64,000 nucleotides of DNA from Pseudomonas cannabina (GTDB taxonomy: Bacteria > Pseudomonadota > Gammaproteobacteria > Pseudomonadales > Pseudomonadaceae), in the NCBI RefSeq assembly GCF_900100365.1, contig NZ_FNKU01000001.1, positions 1,860,001 to 1,924,000 of the forward strand. The letters run 5' to 3'. Both the position numbers and the translations under genes were made by a program. Below, one piece after another: positions 40,248 to 49,076 of this stretch. The notes beneath the pieces are model-generated. The model searched no databases and was not told where the DNA came from. It worked only from the letters and a program-made list of their open reading frames with translations. Each line of letters starts with the position of its first letter. Position 1 is the stretch's first letter.

Positions 40248-41015
40248 ATGTCCAGAACCCAGCTTTTCGACCTTGATGGCAAGATCGCTTTCGTTTCCGG
40301 CGCCAGCCGTGGCATCGGCGAAGCGATTGCCAGACTGCTGGCCCAGCAAGGTGCACACGTCATTGTTTCAAGCCGCAAGCTCGACGGCTGCCAGGCGGTG
40401 GCCGACGCAATCGTTGCCGAAGGCGGCCAGGCCACGGCACTTGCCTGCCATATCGGTGAGATGGAACAGATCACTCATGTGTTTGCCCAGGTTCGCCAGC
40501 AATTCGGCCGCCTGGACATTCTGGTCAACAACGCCGCCACCAACCCGCAATTCTGCAACGTGCTGGACACTGACCTCAGTGCGTTCCAGAAAACCGTCGA
40601 CGTGAACATTCGCGGTTATTTCTTCATGTCCGTGGAAGCAGGCAAGCTGATGCGGGAAAGTGGAGGCGGCAGCATCATCAATGTGGCATCGATCAACGCG
40701 GTGTCGCCAGGTGCTTATCAGGGTGTCTACTCGATGACCAAAGCGGCAGTGGTCAACATGACCAAGGTGTTTGCCAAGGAATGTGCGGAGTTCGGTATTC
40801 GCTGCAACGCCTTGTTGCCCGGCCTGACCGATACCAAATTTGCCTCGGCGCTGGTCAAGAACGATGCGATCCTCAACCTCGCGCTTTCGCAAATCCCGCT
40901 GAAACGTGTTGCAGCACCCAGTGAAATGGCTGGCGCAGTGCTGTACCTCGCGAGCGAAGCGTCCAGCTACACCACAGGCGTGGCATTGAATGTCGATGGC
41001 GGGTTTCTGTCCTGA
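40248..41015 (+). CDS. Short-chain dehydrogenase/reductase
   Basis: A 255-residue SDR with the NAD(P) motif VSGASRGIGEAIARLL (TGxxxGxG class), the NNAAT motif, the catalytic Ser in NVASINAVSP, and the YxxxK pair in YSMTKAAVVNMTK. It ends GVALNVDGGFLS, typical of complete enzymes. The ATG at 40248 follows CCAGGAACTGCA. It probably works with the upstream kinase in handling a hydroxyacyl-CoA or related compound. The exact substrate is unknown. Confidence 0.9.
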   Translation: MSRTQLFDLDGKIAFVSGASRGIGEAIARLLAQQGAHVIVSSRKLDGCQAVADAIVAEGGQATALACHIGEMEQITHVFAQVRQQFGRLDILVNNAATNPQFCNVLDTDLSAFQKTVDVNIRGYFFMSVEAGKLMRESGGGSIINVASINAVSPGAYQGVYSMTKAAVVNMTKVFAKECAEFGIRCNALLPGLTDTKFASALVKNDAILNLALSQIPLKRVAAPSEMAGAVLYLASEASSYTTGVALNVDGGFLS

Positions 41016-41063
41016 CCGATAGCCCGTCGAAACAATGAATTAATTTTCAATTTATTTTTTTTT

Positions 41064-41077
41064 GGAATATATTTTCC
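41064..41077. promoter_or_regulatory. Imperfect palindrome upstream of the Gfo/Idh gene
   Basis: GGAATATATTTTCC lies in the very AT-rich gap before the 41108 gene and after a run of T. The GGAA/TTCC ends are symmetric with an AT-only centre, as in operators of RpiR- or LacI-type sugar regulators. No regulator gene is next to it. Confidence 0.4.
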
Positions 41078-41107
41078 GCATAACAACAATCCTCTCTGGA
41101 GACTGTC

Positions 41108-42259
41108 ATGCGGGAACACCACCCATCTGTTGCTTTACCGGAACTGGGCATCGGCCTGATCGGCACCGGTTTCATGGGACGTGCCCACGCGCTTGCGTTT
41201 GGCAATGCCAACGCGGCCCTGGAATTGCCGGCCCGCATTCGCCTCGTTGCCCTGGCCGACGCCGACCATCTGCGAGCCGAACAGTGCGCGCAGGCATGGG
41301 GCTTCGATCGCAGCCATGCCGACTGGCAACAGTTGATCCACGACCCGCAGGTGCAGATCGTCGCGATCACCACGCCCAACCACCTGCACTACCCCATGGC
41401 CATGGCCGCCATCGCTGCAGGCAAGGCGGTTTACTGTGAGAAGCCGCTGGCGGTCAGTCTGGCGCAGGCCGATGAAATGCACCGCAGTGCCAAAGCGGGC
41501 GGGGTGGTGACAAAGGTTGGTTATAACTATCAGCACAACCCGATGATCGGCCTGGCCAAAGACATGATCGATGCGGGCGAACTGGGCGATATCGTCAGCT
41601 TTCAGGGTGAATTCAGCGAAGACTTCATGGGCAACCCGGCATCACCCTGGTCATGGCGTTGCGATGCCGCGCACGCGGGCGGCGCCCTGGCTGATCTGGG
41701 CAGCCATCTATTGGGAATGGCGCGTTATCTGCTGGGCGATGTCGAGGCCGTCTGCGCCGATTGCAGCACCATACATCGGCAGCGTCCTGCCAGTTCGGGC
41801 AGCTCAGCAATGCGCGCCATCGCCGTCGACGATCAGACCCATGCGCTGCTGCGTTTCGCCAACGGCGCACGCGGGACCTTCAGCAGCAGCTGGCTCAAGC
41901 ACGGCTACAAAAATCACCTGAGCTTCGAAATCAGCGGCACTCGAGGCACCCTGGCGTTTGACCAGGAGCGCTTGAACGAATTGCGCGTGTACCGGGCGGG
42001 CGCACCGGGTCGCGGTGGTTTTCAGCGGCTGCTGGCGGGTCCGGCCCAGCCGGGTTATGCCGCCTTCTGCCCGGCACCCGGTCATCAGCTGGGCTACAAC
42101 GAGCTCAAGGCGCTTGAGGTACAGGCGTTGATTCAGGCGGTTTGTGGCTTGGGCAGCCATGGGCCGGACTTCGAAGAGGCGTGGCAAATCGAGCGCCTGG
42201 CAACGGCCATACGCCTTGCTGCGGCGGAGCAGCGTTGGGTCGCGCTGGCAGATATCTGA
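41108..42259 (+). CDS. Gfo/Idh/MocA-family oxidoreductase
   Basis: A 383-residue NAD(P)-dependent sugar or polyol dehydrogenase. The Rossmann motif is IGLIGTGFMGRAHALAFG, the catalytic Lys is in the EKP motif (YCEKPLAVSLAQADEM), and the C-terminal half is the Gfo-type beta-sheet domain (HYKNHLSFEISGTRG-like region near residue 265-275). Relatives act on inositol, glucose or other polyols. The gene stands alone; the palindrome at 41064-41077 may regulate it. A specific substrate cannot be assigned. Confidence 0.88.
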   Translation: MREHHPSVALPELGIGLIGTGFMGRAHALAFGNANAALELPARIRLVALADADHLRAEQCAQAWGFDRSHADWQQLIHDPQVQIVAITTPNHLHYPMAMAAIAAGKAVYCEKPLAVSLAQADEMHRSAKAGGVVTKVGYNYQHNPMIGLAKDMIDAGELGDIVSFQGEFSEDFMGNPASPWSWRCDAAHAGGALADLGSHLLGMARYLLGDVEAVCADCSTIHRQRPASSGSSAMRAIAVDDQTHALLRFANGARGTFSSSWLKHGYKNHLSFEISGTRGTLAFDQERLNELRVYRAGAPGRGGFQRLLAGPAQPGYAAFCPAPGHQLGYNELKALEVQALIQAVCGLGSHGPDFEEAWQIERLATAIRLAAAEQRWVALADI

Positions 42260-42347
42260 CTTCCTGAGAGCGCTGACGAGGGGTAGAATGCGCGACATTC
42301 GGGCAGTCCTTCTGCCCTCTGCCGCTCTCTCTATAAGCCCTCTTGTC

Positions 42348-43127
42348 ATGCCTTTTGAACTCAGCGTCGACCTGACCACCTTTGCCATCCTCGCGGTGGT
42401 GGCCTTTTTAGCGGGCTTCATCGACGCCATAGCCGGCGGCGGCGGATTGCTCACCACGCCCGCACTGATGACGGCCGGGCTGCCGCCGCACCTGGTGCTG
42501 GGGACCAACAAGCTCAGTTCGACCTTCGGTTCGGCAACGGCCAGCTTCACCTTCTACCGGCGCAAACTGTTTCATCCACGCCAGTGGCTGCATGCCGTGG
42601 TCGGTACTGCTGTCGGCGCAGCCATTGGCGCTGTCATTGCTCATTACCTGCCTGCCGAATGGCTGAACCAGATGCTCCCGGTGATTGTATTCGGCTGCGG
42701 CCTGTACCTGCTGTTTGGCGGCACGCCCAAGGCGCCACTGGACAGCGACGCACCTATCAAAAAGAAATGGCAGTTACCACAGGGGCTGGGGCTGGGCTTC
42801 TACGACGGCGTTGCCGGACCTGGCACCGGGGCGTTCTGGACGGTCAGTACCCTGCTGCTCTACCCGGTGGATCTGGTAAAAGCCAGCGGCGTGGCGCGCA
42901 GCATGAACTTCGTCAGCAATGCCGTGGCGCTGTCGGTGTTCATGTTTTCCGGTCAGGTGGATTACATCATCGGCCTCAGCATGGGCCTGGCCGTGATGCT
43001 CGGCGCGTACTTTGGCGCAGGGACCGCGATCAAGGGCGGCGCCAAATTCATCCGCCCGGTGTTCATCACCGTCGTGCTGGGGTTGACCGTGCGCCTAGCC
43101 TGGCAACACTGGTTCGGCGGCGCCTGA
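42348..43127 (+). CDS. TSUP-family (TauE/SafE) membrane transporter
   Basis: A 259-residue polytopic membrane protein with about eight helices in two repeats. The family signatures are [21 protein letters not shown] in the first half and [20 protein letters not shown] in the second. Members export or import sulfite, sulfonates or other small organic anions. The ATG at 42348 ([12 protein letters not shown]) is favoured over the longer open frame. It converges with nudC; their 3' ends overlap by about 33 bases. Confidence 0.88.
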   Translation: MPFELSVDLTTFAILAVVAFLAGFIDAIAGGGGLLTTPALMTAGLPPHLVLGTNKLSSTFGSATASFTFYRRKLFHPRQWLHAVVGTAVGAAIGAVIAHYLPAEWLNQMLPVIVFGCGLYLLFGGTPKAPLDSDAPIKKKWQLPQGLGLGFYDGVAGPGTGAFWTVSTLLLYPVDLVKASGVARSMNFVSNAVALSVFMFSGQVDYIIGLSMGLAVMLGAYFGAGTAIKGGAKFIRPVFITVVLGLTVRLAWQHWFGGA

Positions 43128-43931
43128 GCGCTGCGACAGATACGCTTCGATCAGGTAGCGAGCGATGGAGCGATTGGCCGGTAACGCTGGCAGGTCATTA
43201 ATATGAAACCAGCGCGCGTCTTCGATCTCTTCCGCTTGCGGCACGATGTCGCCGCTGTCGTATTCCGCATGAAAGCCCAGCATCATTGAATGCGGGAACG
43301 GCCAGCACTGGCTGCCCAGGTATTTCAGGTTCTTGATTCTGACCTGCACCTCTTCCATCACTTCACGGTGTACGCAGTCTTCCGCTGTCTCGCCCGGCTC
43401 GACAAAACCGGCCAGCGCGCTGTACATGCCGGTGACGAAGCGCGGCGAACGCGCCAGCAGGATTTCATCACCGCGAGTCACCAGCACAATCATGCTCGGA
43501 GAAATACGTGGATACAGTCGTAGCGTGTCGTGCTCGCAGTACATCGCCCGCTCACCCGGGATCTGCACCGTTGGCCGACCGCAGGCACCGCAAAAGCGAT
43601 GCTCTCTGGCCCAGGTGCTGACCTGCGCGGCGTAACCGAGCATCTGGAACACCGCAAAGTCGCCCTCCATCATGAACTGGCGCAGGCCCTGCCAGGTACA
43701 GCCCTCGACGTCGGCCGGCCCTTCCAGCACCAGCAGATAGACAGGTTCGCCGTCCAGATGGCCTATGCCGTGTTCACTCTGCACCGGCAGATCCAGACCG
43801 TTCAGCCAGGCTCTGGGGAACATCACACCGTTGCTGTCCAGCAGGAAGCCCTGATCGCTGTGGACCACGGCCAAGCCTCCTTCAGCCTCGATATCCAGAA
43901 CCGCTGTTGTCCAACGCACCGGGCGCGTCAT
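43095..43931 (-). CDS. nudC: NADH pyrophosphatase NudC
   Basis: A 278-residue Nudix hydrolase that splits NADH to NMNH and AMP and can remove NAD caps from RNA. It has the zinc-ribbon cysteines in [11 protein letters not shown], with a further Cys in [10 protein letters not shown], and the Nudix box [20 protein letters not shown]. The NADH-specific array normally reads SQPWPFPxS; here it is SQCWPFPHS, with Cys in place of the first Pro. The ATG at 43931 ([12 protein letters not shown]) is chosen; the frame is open to 43961. Confidence 0.92.
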   Translation of the reverse strand: MTRPVRWTTAVLDIEAEGGLAVVHSDQGFLLDSNGVMFPRAWLNGLDLPVQSEHGIGHLDGEPVYLLVLEGPADVEGCTWQGLRQFMMEGDFAVFQMLGYAAQVSTWAREHRFCGACGRPTVQIPGERAMYCEHDTLRLYPRISPSMIVLVTRGDEILLARSPRFVTGMYSALAGFVEPGETAEDCVHREVMEEVQVRIKNLKYLGSQCWPFPHSMMLGFHAEYDSGDIVPQAEEIEDARWFHINDLPALPANRSIARYLIEAYLSQRSGAAEPVLPG

Positions 43932-43970
43932 GGAAAAACTCCTTTGTCTGCGCACAAGCATCGTGCTGTA

Positions 43971-44801
43971 TCAATTTTCGAATATCGGCTTCTGCTTGCT
44001 CATGTGCGCAACCATCGCCAGCTTCAGGTCGGGTGATTGCAACATGGCAGCGTTCCAGAGGGCAACGTGCTCAAGCCCGTCTTCGACCCGGTGATCACGC
44101 ATATAGCTGATCATCTGCTTGGTGCCCTCAATGGCGATCGGCGACTTGCCCGCGATGTCCCGCGCCAGCGCAAACACACCTTCCAAGAGACTCGCAGGAT
44201 CGTCGAAGGTGCGATTGACCAGCCCGATGCGCTGCGCTTCCTCGGCGCCGACCGTGCGTCCGGTGTAGGCCAGTTCGCGCAGCATGCCGTCACCGATGAT
44301 TTTCGGCAGCCGCTGCAAAGTGCCTACATCGGCCGCCATGCCCATGTCGATTTCGCGAATCGCAAACTGCGCGTCGGCCGCCGCGTAGCGCATATCACAC
44401 GCCGAAATCAGGTCAATGGCACCGCCCAGGCAATAGCCCTGAATGGCAGCCAGTACCGGCTTGCGACAACGGTCGACCGCGGTGAACGAGGCCTGCATGT
44501 CGAGAATCTTGCGTCTGAGCAGTCGCGCATTGCGGCCTGCGTCTTCGCCCATCTGACCAGCGACCGAGGCCAGCAACGCCAGGTCGATACCTGAGGAAAA
44601 ATGCTTGCCCGCACCGCTCAGCACCACGACGCGCACCTCGTCGTTACGTTCTATCCAGTCGAATATCTCGATGATTTCCGACCAGAATGCCGCGTTCATG
44701 GCATTGATCTTATCGGGCCTGTTGATCTGCACATGGGCAATGCTGTCGGCCAGTTCGACCTTGAAGGCCTGGTACTTGGACACCGCGTGATCCTCAGACA
44801 T
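43971..44801 (-). CDS. Crotonase-family protein (dienoyl-CoA isomerase-like)
   Basis: A 276-residue enoyl-CoA hydratase/isomerase. The oxyanion hole is formed by VVVLSGAGKHFSSGIDLALL and AIQGYCLGGAIDLISACDMR, and the acidic residue expected of delta3,5-delta2,4-dienoyl-CoA isomerases is in FAIREIDMGMAADVGTLQRL. Length and motifs fit that isomerase better than a plain hydratase. The ATG at 44801 is used, not the TTG two codons upstream. It lies 39 bases from nudC on the same strand. Confidence 0.9.
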   Translation of the reverse strand: MSEDHAVSKYQAFKVELADSIAHVQINRPDKINAMNAAFWSEIIEIFDWIERNDEVRVVVLSGAGKHFSSGIDLALLASVAGQMGEDAGRNARLLRRKILDMQASFTAVDRCRKPVLAAIQGYCLGGAIDLISACDMRYAAADAQFAIREIDMGMAADVGTLQRLPKIIGDGMLRELAYTGRTVGAEEAQRIGLVNRTFDDPASLLEGVFALARDIAGKSPIAIEGTKQMISYMRDHRVEDGLEHVALWNAAMLQSPDLKLAMVAHMSKQKPIFEN

Positions 44802-45002
44802 GTTCAAAATCCGGAAGCCGAACTATAACAACAGATAAATAAATACCGTAAGCCGACTGAAACAACTTTTTCAGGACCCTGGGCCACTCATTTGGATGGA
44901 TGTAATCGCAACACCCACCGCAAATAGTGTGAACCGCGAGATTGTGAGGCGGTCCAGTATCAGGCAGCATCAAAACCTACATGGGTTATCAGAGGGCGAT
45001 AC

Positions 45003-46487
45003 TTGAATACGTCAAAAGCGGCAACCGGGATTGAAGGTCTGGACGACATCCTTTCAGGTGGTCTTTCACGCAATCATGTTTTCCTTCTCGAAGGCGAACC
45101 CGGAACCGGCAAGACAACCGTAGCACTTCAGTTTCTCCAGGCAGGGGCAGACCTGGGTGAAGTGTCGCTGTACATCACCCTGTCCGAAACCGAGCACGAG
45201 CTCCGCGAAGGTGCGGCTTCGCACGGCTGGGAACTGGCGGACGAAATCAATATCTTCGAATTGACCCCGCCCGAGAACCTGCTCGACGGCGATCATCATC
45301 AAAGCCTGCTCTACTCCTCGGACCTGGAGCTTGGCGAAGCCACGCGCAACATCTTTCAGGTGGTCGAGCGCGTCAAACCATCGCGGGTGGTGATCGACAG
45401 CCTGTCGGAAATTCGCCTGCTGGCGCAAAGCTCCTTGCGTTATCGTCGGCAGATTCTGGCCATCAAGCATTACTTCACCCGCTACAACGCGACGGTACTG
45501 CTGCTGGATGATCTGACCACCGAAGCGCTCGACAAGACCGTGCACAGCGTCGCCCACGGTGTAATCCGCCTCGAATCGCTGACACCAACCTACGGCGCCG
45601 AGCGCAGGCGCGTGAAGATCGTCAAATACCGTGGCCAGAAGTACCGCGGCGGTTATCACGACTTCACCATTGCCGAAGACGGCATCCATGTGTTTCCGCG
45701 CCTGATCGCGGCCGAATACCGCTCTGACATCCCGCGTACGCAGATGAGCAGCGGGATCGAAGGGCTGGACAGCTTGCTGGGCGGTGGCATTGAAAGCAGC
45801 TCGAGCACCTTGATCCTCGGCCCGGCCGGTACCGGCAAATCGCTCATATCGCTGGTATTTGCAGTGCAGGCGGTGGCACGCGGCGAACGCGTCGGGCTGT
45901 TCATTTTCGATGAAGAAATGGGCCTGCTGTTCGAGCGCATGCTCAAGCTCGGCATTGACCTTCGTGCATTGCAGAATACTGGCAATCTGGTGATCGAGCA
46001 GATCGATGCAGCGGAGCTGTCGCCTGGCGAGTTCGCGCACCGCGTACGCCGTGCGGTGGATCTCAAGCAGATCAAAACCGTGATCATCGACAGCATCAAT
46101 GGCTATCAGGCAGCCATGCCGGAAGAAAGCGCGCTGGTGCTGCACATGCATGAGCTGTTGCTCTACCTCAATCGTCAGGGCGCATCGACATTCATCACCG
46201 GCGCTCAGCACGGGCTGGTGGGCGACATGCGCTCGCCGGTCGATATCACCTACCTTGCCGACAGCGTCATCCTGCTGCGCTACTTCGAGGCACAGGGTCA
46301 GGTACGTCGCGCCGTTTCGATTATCAAGAAGCGAACCGGCACTCACGAATCGACCATTCGCGAATACCGCATCAGCTCGACCGGGCTGACCATCGGCGAG
46401 CCGCTGGATGCCTTCCAGGGCGTTTTGGGCGGCATCCCCACTTACCTGGGCGACAAAAAGCCACTTCTGGTGGATGAAGACTTGTGA
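45003..46487 (+). CDS. KaiC-like double-domain ATPase
   Basis: A 494-residue protein with two tandem RecA/KaiC domains. CI (1-245) has Walker A GEPGTGKT at 31-38 and Walker B VVIDSLSE near 129-136. CII (246-494) has Walker A GPAGTGKS at 273-280, a Glu near 304 (FIFDEEMG) and Walker B TVIIDSING at 359-367. By eye, the cyanobacterial phosphosites Ser431/Thr432 align with Thr416/Tyr417. KaiA and KaiB are absent. The start is TTG at 45003, 4 bases after AGAGGGCGA. It overlaps the following kinase gene as GTGA, so KaiC and kinase are made together. A signalling role, not a clock, is the likelier guess. Confidence 0.88.
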   Translation: MNTSKAATGIEGLDDILSGGLSRNHVFLLEGEPGTGKTTVALQFLQAGADLGEVSLYITLSETEHELREGAASHGWELADEINIFELTPPENLLDGDHHQSLLYSSDLELGEATRNIFQVVERVKPSRVVIDSLSEIRLLAQSSLRYRRQILAIKHYFTRYNATVLLLDDLTTEALDKTVHSVAHGVIRLESLTPTYGAERRRVKIVKYRGQKYRGGYHDFTIAEDGIHVFPRLIAAEYRSDIPRTQMSSGIEGLDSLLGGGIESSSSTLILGPAGTGKSLISLVFAVQAVARGERVGLFIFDEEMGLLFERMLKLGIDLRALQNTGNLVIEQIDAAELSPGEFAHRVRRAVDLKQIKTVIIDSINGYQAAMPEESALVLHMHELLLYLNRQGASTFITGAQHGLVGDMRSPVDITYLADSVILLRYFEAQGQVRRAVSIIKKRTGTHESTIREYRISSTGLTIGEPLDAFQGVLGGIPTYLGDKKPLLVDEDL

Positions 46488-48517
46488 GTATTCCGGGTCA
46501 ACTGGCCGAGCGTGCAATCATTCTTGCCCCCAGAGGGCGAGACAATCAGATTGCCCGGCGGATACTCGACGAAGCGGGCTTCCCGGCAGCCGTAGTTCAC
46601 GACCTGATAGAACTGGTCAGGGAACTGGCTGCCGGAGCGGGTCTTGCGATCATCGCCGACGAAGCACTGCAAAATGGCGATATCAACCCGTTGCTTGATC
46701 TGTTGGCGCAACAACCGGCGTGGTCTGACTTGCCCATCGTGCTGCTCACCCATCACGGCGGTCCGGAAAATAATCCGTCCGCTCGCCTGGGCAATCTTCT
46801 CGGCAACGTGACGTTCCTGGAGCGCCCGTTTCATCCGGTCACGCTGGTCAGCCTGGTGACGACCGCAGTGCGTGGCCGCAGGCGGCAGTATGAAGCCCGG
46901 GGGCGAATCGAGGATCTGCATGAAAGCGAGCGCAGCCTGCAGAACGCACTGAAAGCCAGACGTCTCGGCTCGTGGCAATTGCAGGCGGAAAATCTGAAAC
47001 TCAACTGCTCCGCCATCACCAAGGCGCATTTTGGCCGGGATGAGCAGGAAGCGTTCGGTTATGACGACTGGTTGTCGGTGGTCTATTCCGAAGATCAGCC
47101 ACGCATGCAATCGGCGCTGCAGCGCAGTCTCGATTCCGGTGTCGACTTCATCATCGAATACCGCAACGTGTGGCCTGACGGCTCACTCAATTGGGTGGAT
47201 GTGCGTGCCCGTGCGATTCGCGATAACCACGGCATGGCCAGCTCGATGGCGGGCGTCACGTCAGACATCACCGAACGCAAGCAGGCCGAATCCCAGCTGC
47301 GCCGCCTCAACGAGACCCTTGAGCAACAAGTCGAAGAACGCACTGCTCAGCTGCGCCATAAGGAAGAAGTACTGCGCCAGTCGCAGAAAATGGAGGCGGT
47401 AGGTCAGTTGACCGGCGGCATCGCCCACGACTTCAACAACATGTTGACCGGCATCATTGGCAGTCTTGAGTTGATCAGAAGACGTGTGGCGCGCGGCCAG
47501 GTGCAGGAACTGGAAAGCCTGATCGATCTGGGCGTGACGTCCGCCAACCGCGCTGCCGCCCTCACCCATCGCTTGCTGGCATTCTCGCGTCGTCAGTCAC
47601 TGGACTCCAAACCGGTGCACATGAACCACCTGGTCAACGCCATGGACGAGCTGTTGCGCCGCAGCGTCAACGAGAGCATTCGTTTGCAGGTGCGCTTGTC
47701 GCAGGACCTGTGGACCGCCGAAGCCGACCCCAACCAGCTGGAAAATGCGTTGCTCAACCTGGTGCTCAATGCCCGCGATGCAATGTCCGAAGGCGGCGGC
47801 GAGCTGGTGGTCGAGACGTACAACCAGCACCTGGACAAAAGCTTCACCAACGCCCATGAAAACCTGTTGCCGGGCGATTACGTGGTGCTGAGCGTCACTG
47901 ACACCGGCTGCGGCATGCCGGAGGCAGTGATCAGCCGGGCATTCGATCCGTTTTTCACCACCAAACCGATTGGCCAGGGCACCGGCCTCGGTTTGTCGAT
48001 GATCTATGGCTTCAGCAAACAATCACACGGCCATGTCTCGATCAGCAGCGAAGTCGGTCAAGGCACCACGGTGCAATTGTTTCTGCCGCGCTTTCAAGGC
48101 TTGCAGAACGATGATGAGCAGAGCTTCCAGAGCCATGCGATTCACGCTGAAGACGGCGAAACCGTGCTGATCGTCGAAGATGACTCGGCGGTTCGCGCGC
48201 TGGTCGGTGAGGTGCTGAGTGAACTGGGCTATTCCTTCATCGAAGCGAGTGATGCGCCGGGGGCAGTGCCTATTCTCGAGTCGGGGCAGCGCATCGATCT
48301 GCTGATCAGTGACGTGGGGCTACCGGGCATGAACGGCCGACAATTGGCCGAAATCGCCCGCCAGTTACGGCCCGAGCTGAAGGTGCTGTTCATTACCGGC
48401 TATGCCGAGCATGCCGCCGTGCGGGCAGGCTTTCTCGAAACCGGTATGCAATTGATCACCAAGCCATTCGCTTTTGACCACCTGACCTCGAAAGTCAGGG
48501 AAATGATCGAAGCCTGA
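46484..48517 (+). CDS. Hybrid histidine kinase with N-terminal degenerate receiver, PAS and C-terminal REC
   Basis: A 677-residue cytoplasmic kinase. Residues 9-130 look like a receiver domain but lack the acidic pair at strand 1 and have Arg114 (LERPF) where the conserved Lys belongs, so it is probably a pseudo-receiver. Residues 155-280 are a PAS domain (YRNVWPDGSLNWVDVRARAI). The kinase core has His315 in GGIAHDFNNMLTG, N-box NALLNLVLNARDAM and DTGCGMPEAV. The C-terminal REC has Asp610 in LLISDVGLPGMNG. The GTG start overlaps the KaiC stop by GTGA. The kinase and KaiC are a likely functional pair. Confidence 0.9.
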   Translation: MSIPGQLAERAIILAPRGRDNQIARRILDEAGFPAAVVHDLIELVRELAAGAGLAIIADEALQNGDINPLLDLLAQQPAWSDLPIVLLTHHGGPENNPSARLGNLLGNVTFLERPFHPVTLVSLVTTAVRGRRRQYEARGRIEDLHESERSLQNALKARRLGSWQLQAENLKLNCSAITKAHFGRDEQEAFGYDDWLSVVYSEDQPRMQSALQRSLDSGVDFIIEYRNVWPDGSLNWVDVRARAIRDNHGMASSMAGVTSDITERKQAESQLRRLNETLEQQVEERTAQLRHKEEVLRQSQKMEAVGQLTGGIAHDFNNMLTGIIGSLELIRRRVARGQVQELESLIDLGVTSANRAAALTHRLLAFSRRQSLDSKPVHMNHLVNAMDELLRRSVNESIRLQVRLSQDLWTAEADPNQLENALLNLVLNARDAMSEGGGELVVETYNQHLDKSFTNAHENLLPGDYVVLSVTDTGCGMPEAVISRAFDPFFTTKPIGQGTGLGLSMIYGFSKQSHGHVSISSEVGQGTTVQLFLPRFQGLQNDDEQSFQSHAIHAEDGETVLIVEDDSAVRALVGEVLSELGYSFIEASDAPGAVPILESGQRIDLLISDVGLPGMNGRQLAEIARQLRPELKVLFITGYAEHAAVRAGFLETGMQLITKPFAFDHLTSKVREMIEA

Positions 48518-48585
48518 TATCAGGCTTCTTCATTTCAATGACCGCCGCACGCCCGGCGCTCGGGGCATCCGTTGCAGATTCGGCG

Positions 48586-48963
48586 TCAGGCCAGCAGGCT
48601 CTGGATCTTGGACTGCAAGGTTTCCATCGTGAACGGCTTGGCCAGAATGGGTGCCTTGGCAGCGATCGGACTGCCCGACTCGAGGATTTCTGCCGGGTAG
48701 CCGCTGATGAAAATCACTTTCAGCTCAGGACGCAGCATGACCGCAGGCTCGGCGATCTGCACACCCGAAATGCCGCCCGGCAGCCGGTAATCGGTGATCA
48801 TCAGGTCCAGGTGAGGCTTGGTGGCCAGAATTTCGAAAGCCTGCTCACCGTTTTCCGCCTGAAGAACGCGATAGCCCACACCCGACAGATAATCGGCGAG
48901 CAACATCAGGATCAGCGGTTCGTCTTCGACAATTAGTACGACGTTTTCTGCATCAGCGCTCAT
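48586..48963 (-). CDS. Single-domain response regulator (receiver only)
   Basis: A 125-residue CheY-like protein with no output domain. The acidic pair is in IVEDEPLI (Glu13/Asp14), the phosphoacceptor is Asp58 in LMITDYRLPGG, and the conserved Lys is in ILAKPFTMETL. The ATG at 48963 (MSADAENVVL) follows GAAGGCAGTTCA. It converges with the KaiC-linked hybrid kinase and lies downstream of the REC-kinase gene on the same strand. It may act as a phosphate sink or intermediate between the two sets. Confidence 0.9.
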   Translation of the reverse strand: MSADAENVVLIVEDEPLILMLLADYLSGVGYRVLQAENGEQAFEILATKPHLDLMITDYRLPGGISGVQIAEPAVMLRPELKVIFISGYPAEILESGSPIAAKAPILAKPFTMETLQSKIQSLLA

Positions 48964-49076
48964 TGAACTGCCTTCGATCTTATAAATAGCTGCCATTACG
49001 ACCACGGCCGTTATGGGAGGTTGCGCCTGTGTGCGATTAAACTTGATTGCCATTGGCCCACCGCTGCAACAAGGTG

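Noticed and set aside
45066..46517. A 483-codon minus-strand open frame across the KaiC-like gene
   Set aside because: It is opposite a clear double-Walker ATPase and shows no motif of its own.
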